From the NCBI RefSeq assembly GCF_003945595.2, contig NW_024104118.1, forward strand, positions 992,001 to 1,056,000: a stretch of DNA of 64,000 bases, read 5' to 3'. Origin of the DNA: Pipra filicauda. Taxonomy: Eukaryota; Chordata; Aves; Passeriformes; Pipridae. The notes under the pieces are model-generated. The model did not search any database. It saw only the letters and a list, made by a program, of their open reading frames with translations, and was not told the DNA's origin. The translations under genes were made by a program, and so were the position numbers. The stretch's first letter is position 1. Each line of letters begins with the position of its first letter. This document shows, in pieces, positions 62,875 through 64,000 of the stretch.

Positions 62875-62887
62875 CCCCCCCCCCCCC
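62875..62887. repeat. Poly-C run of 13
   Basis: Thirteen consecutive C in intron sequence. Its length is likely to vary between individuals and between reads. Confidence 0.9.
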
Positions 62888-63237
62888 ATATTGGTTATAT
62901 TCCTTAACAGCAGAATAAGGAGGGAAAAACTCTTTTCATGAATGCAGTCATTTTAGTATTGGTTTTAATAATAATATTATTTAGTATTTAATTTCTGGTT
63001 TGTTGATAATTTAAATTGTGTTTTATTGATATAAAGAGAAGAGTCTGAAACAAAAACATCTTTAAGAACTGATATTGGGGAAAGTTTGGCCCTGCTATGG
63101 CTTCAGACTGCAGAGTGGACACTGCTCGTGAACAGTGGAGTTAATGGAACTTCTTGTCCTGGGAAGTGTTCCAAGGATCATTATATACAGAGCTCAGCTC
63201 TGCTTGATGCTGGAAAGGTCTTAACTCAGAATATTAT

Positions 63238-63345
63238 ATTCATTATACCACTCTTCAGAAAGATGTAATAAATGGGGAGAATCCAGAAAAGAGCACCAAT
63301 AATCAGAGGATTAGGAATAAAAGCAGGAGAAGTAAGGGCTGGGTT
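63238..63345 (+). mobile_element. Old CR1-like LINE fragment
   Basis: CACTCTTCAGAAAGATGTAA, ATAAATGGGGAGAATCCAGA and AAAGAGCACCAATAATCAGA GG follow the order of the CR1/L3 block 'cacttcaagaaagatgt..gaaaatccagagaagagcaac..gatcagagg'. Diverged; limits approximate. Confidence 0.55.
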
Positions 63346-63632
63346 TTCTCAAAAAGAAAGCAAAGAGGAGGGGGAAAGTTCCACCTTCCCCAGCTGTAAA
63401 GGTGTAACATTCAAGGGTGGGATTTGGGGGATTAGTTTTTATTCAGTCAGCAGGGAGAAGGGCTGTGACTTTAATGTGAAGTTGGGGTTGAATAGCAGGG
63501 AGAAAGGCAAAGAAGACAGAAAAGCATAACTCTGTTTGGGGTGGGTTTAGTAGACTGGAGAGGCATTTCTTAGGAATGATGCAGCTGACAACACAGAGCT
63601 GGGGTTTGCCTTGCAGGCCAGTGGGAGTGGCT

Positions 63633-63818
63633 CAGGAACAGGGAATGGGCCCAGCAGAGGCATCAGGAACAGGGAATGGGCCCAGCAGAGGCATCAGGAA
63701 CAGGGAATGGGCCCAGCAGAGGCATCAAGGAACAGGGAATGGGCCCAGCAGAGGCATCAGGAACAGGGAATGGGCCCAGCAGAGGCATCAGGAACAGGGA
63801 ATGGGCCCAGCAGAGGCA
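63633..63818. repeat. Six-copy 31/32-bp minisatellite
   Basis: Units of CAGGAACAGGGAATGGGCCC followed by AGCAGAGGCAT start at 63633, 63664, 63695, 63726, 63758 and 63789. The fourth has one extra A (CAAGGAAC) and is 32 bp. The unit lacks stops, giving a repetitive false ORF on each strand. Confidence 0.97.
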
Positions 63819-64000
63819 GCACCCTCTGCCCCAGTGCTGAGTGCCTTTGGAGCAGAGGGCACAGCCAGGCAGTGCCACACGGGAGGGAAGTGTCACCACA
63901 GCCCCAGAGGGTGGGTGCAGGTTCCTTGCCTCTCTCACAATTCTGGGATTGGCCATATTTTCCGAAATGAGCGATCCAAGGCTGACTTTGGGAGGTGCAG

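Larger units (their letters stand above)
57073..64000 (+). other. PEAK1: PEAK1 intron after the third coding exon, running off the window
   Basis: It starts with the donor GTAAGAGG and no coding exon follows within the window, so the rest of the pseudokinase domain lies downstream. Contents: a CR1 copy 166 bp after the donor, a MIR-like fragment near 58085-58195, a C13 run at 62875-62887, an old CR1-like fragment near 63238-63345 and a 31-bp minisatellite at 63633-63818. Nothing else could be supported. Confidence 0.8.

Overview
The window is vertebrate, and almost certainly bird, nuclear DNA. It holds one recognisable protein-coding gene, split by long introns with GT...AG borders. Its repeats are dominated by CR1 LINEs, the retroposon typical of birds, with one solo LTR of a passerine type. 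There are no bacterial-style operons, no tRNA or rRNA genes and no CRISPR array.

The gene is PEAK1 (pseudopodium-enriched atypical kinase 1, also SgK269), read on the + strand. Three coding exons can be joined without a break: 37243-40403, 48989-49185 and 56324-57072. Each junction restores the frame (Ser from ag|t, Gly from g|ga; the last exon ends between codons). Together they encode the first 1369 residues: the Cys-containing N-terminal motif, the long disordered scaffold with its tyrosine and proline-rich docking sites, the helix before the pseudokinase fold, and the first strands of that fold up to the beta-3 lysine. The remaining pseudokinase exons, the stop codon and the 3' UTR lie beyond position 64000.

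Layout. 1-37130: non-coding, most simply one or more introns between upstream 5' leader exons and the first coding exon; it carries a solo LTR (12988-13799), a large 5'-truncated CR1 on the - strand (18728-19607), a 65/77-bp minisatellite (24779-25060), a 34-bp repeat (30953-31059) and simple repeats. 37131-40403: acceptor, short 5' leader with two tiny upstream ORFs, and the giant first coding exon. 40404-48988: intron with a strongly homogenised 43-bp tandem array (43402-43738) and an old CR1-like fragment. 49186-56323: intron with two CR1 remnants. 57073-64000: intron with a CR1 copy just after the donor site, a MIR-like fragment, an old CR1-like fragment and a 31-bp minisatellite.

PEAK1 is a cytoskeleton and focal-adhesion scaffold acting downstream of Src and growth-factor receptors. 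No novel gene system was found. The observations most worth checking are in the non-coding part: a 43-bp array that repeats a splice-acceptor-like sequence eight times, upstream ORFs, a possible truncated isoform made by reading through the first coding donor, and the solo LTR.
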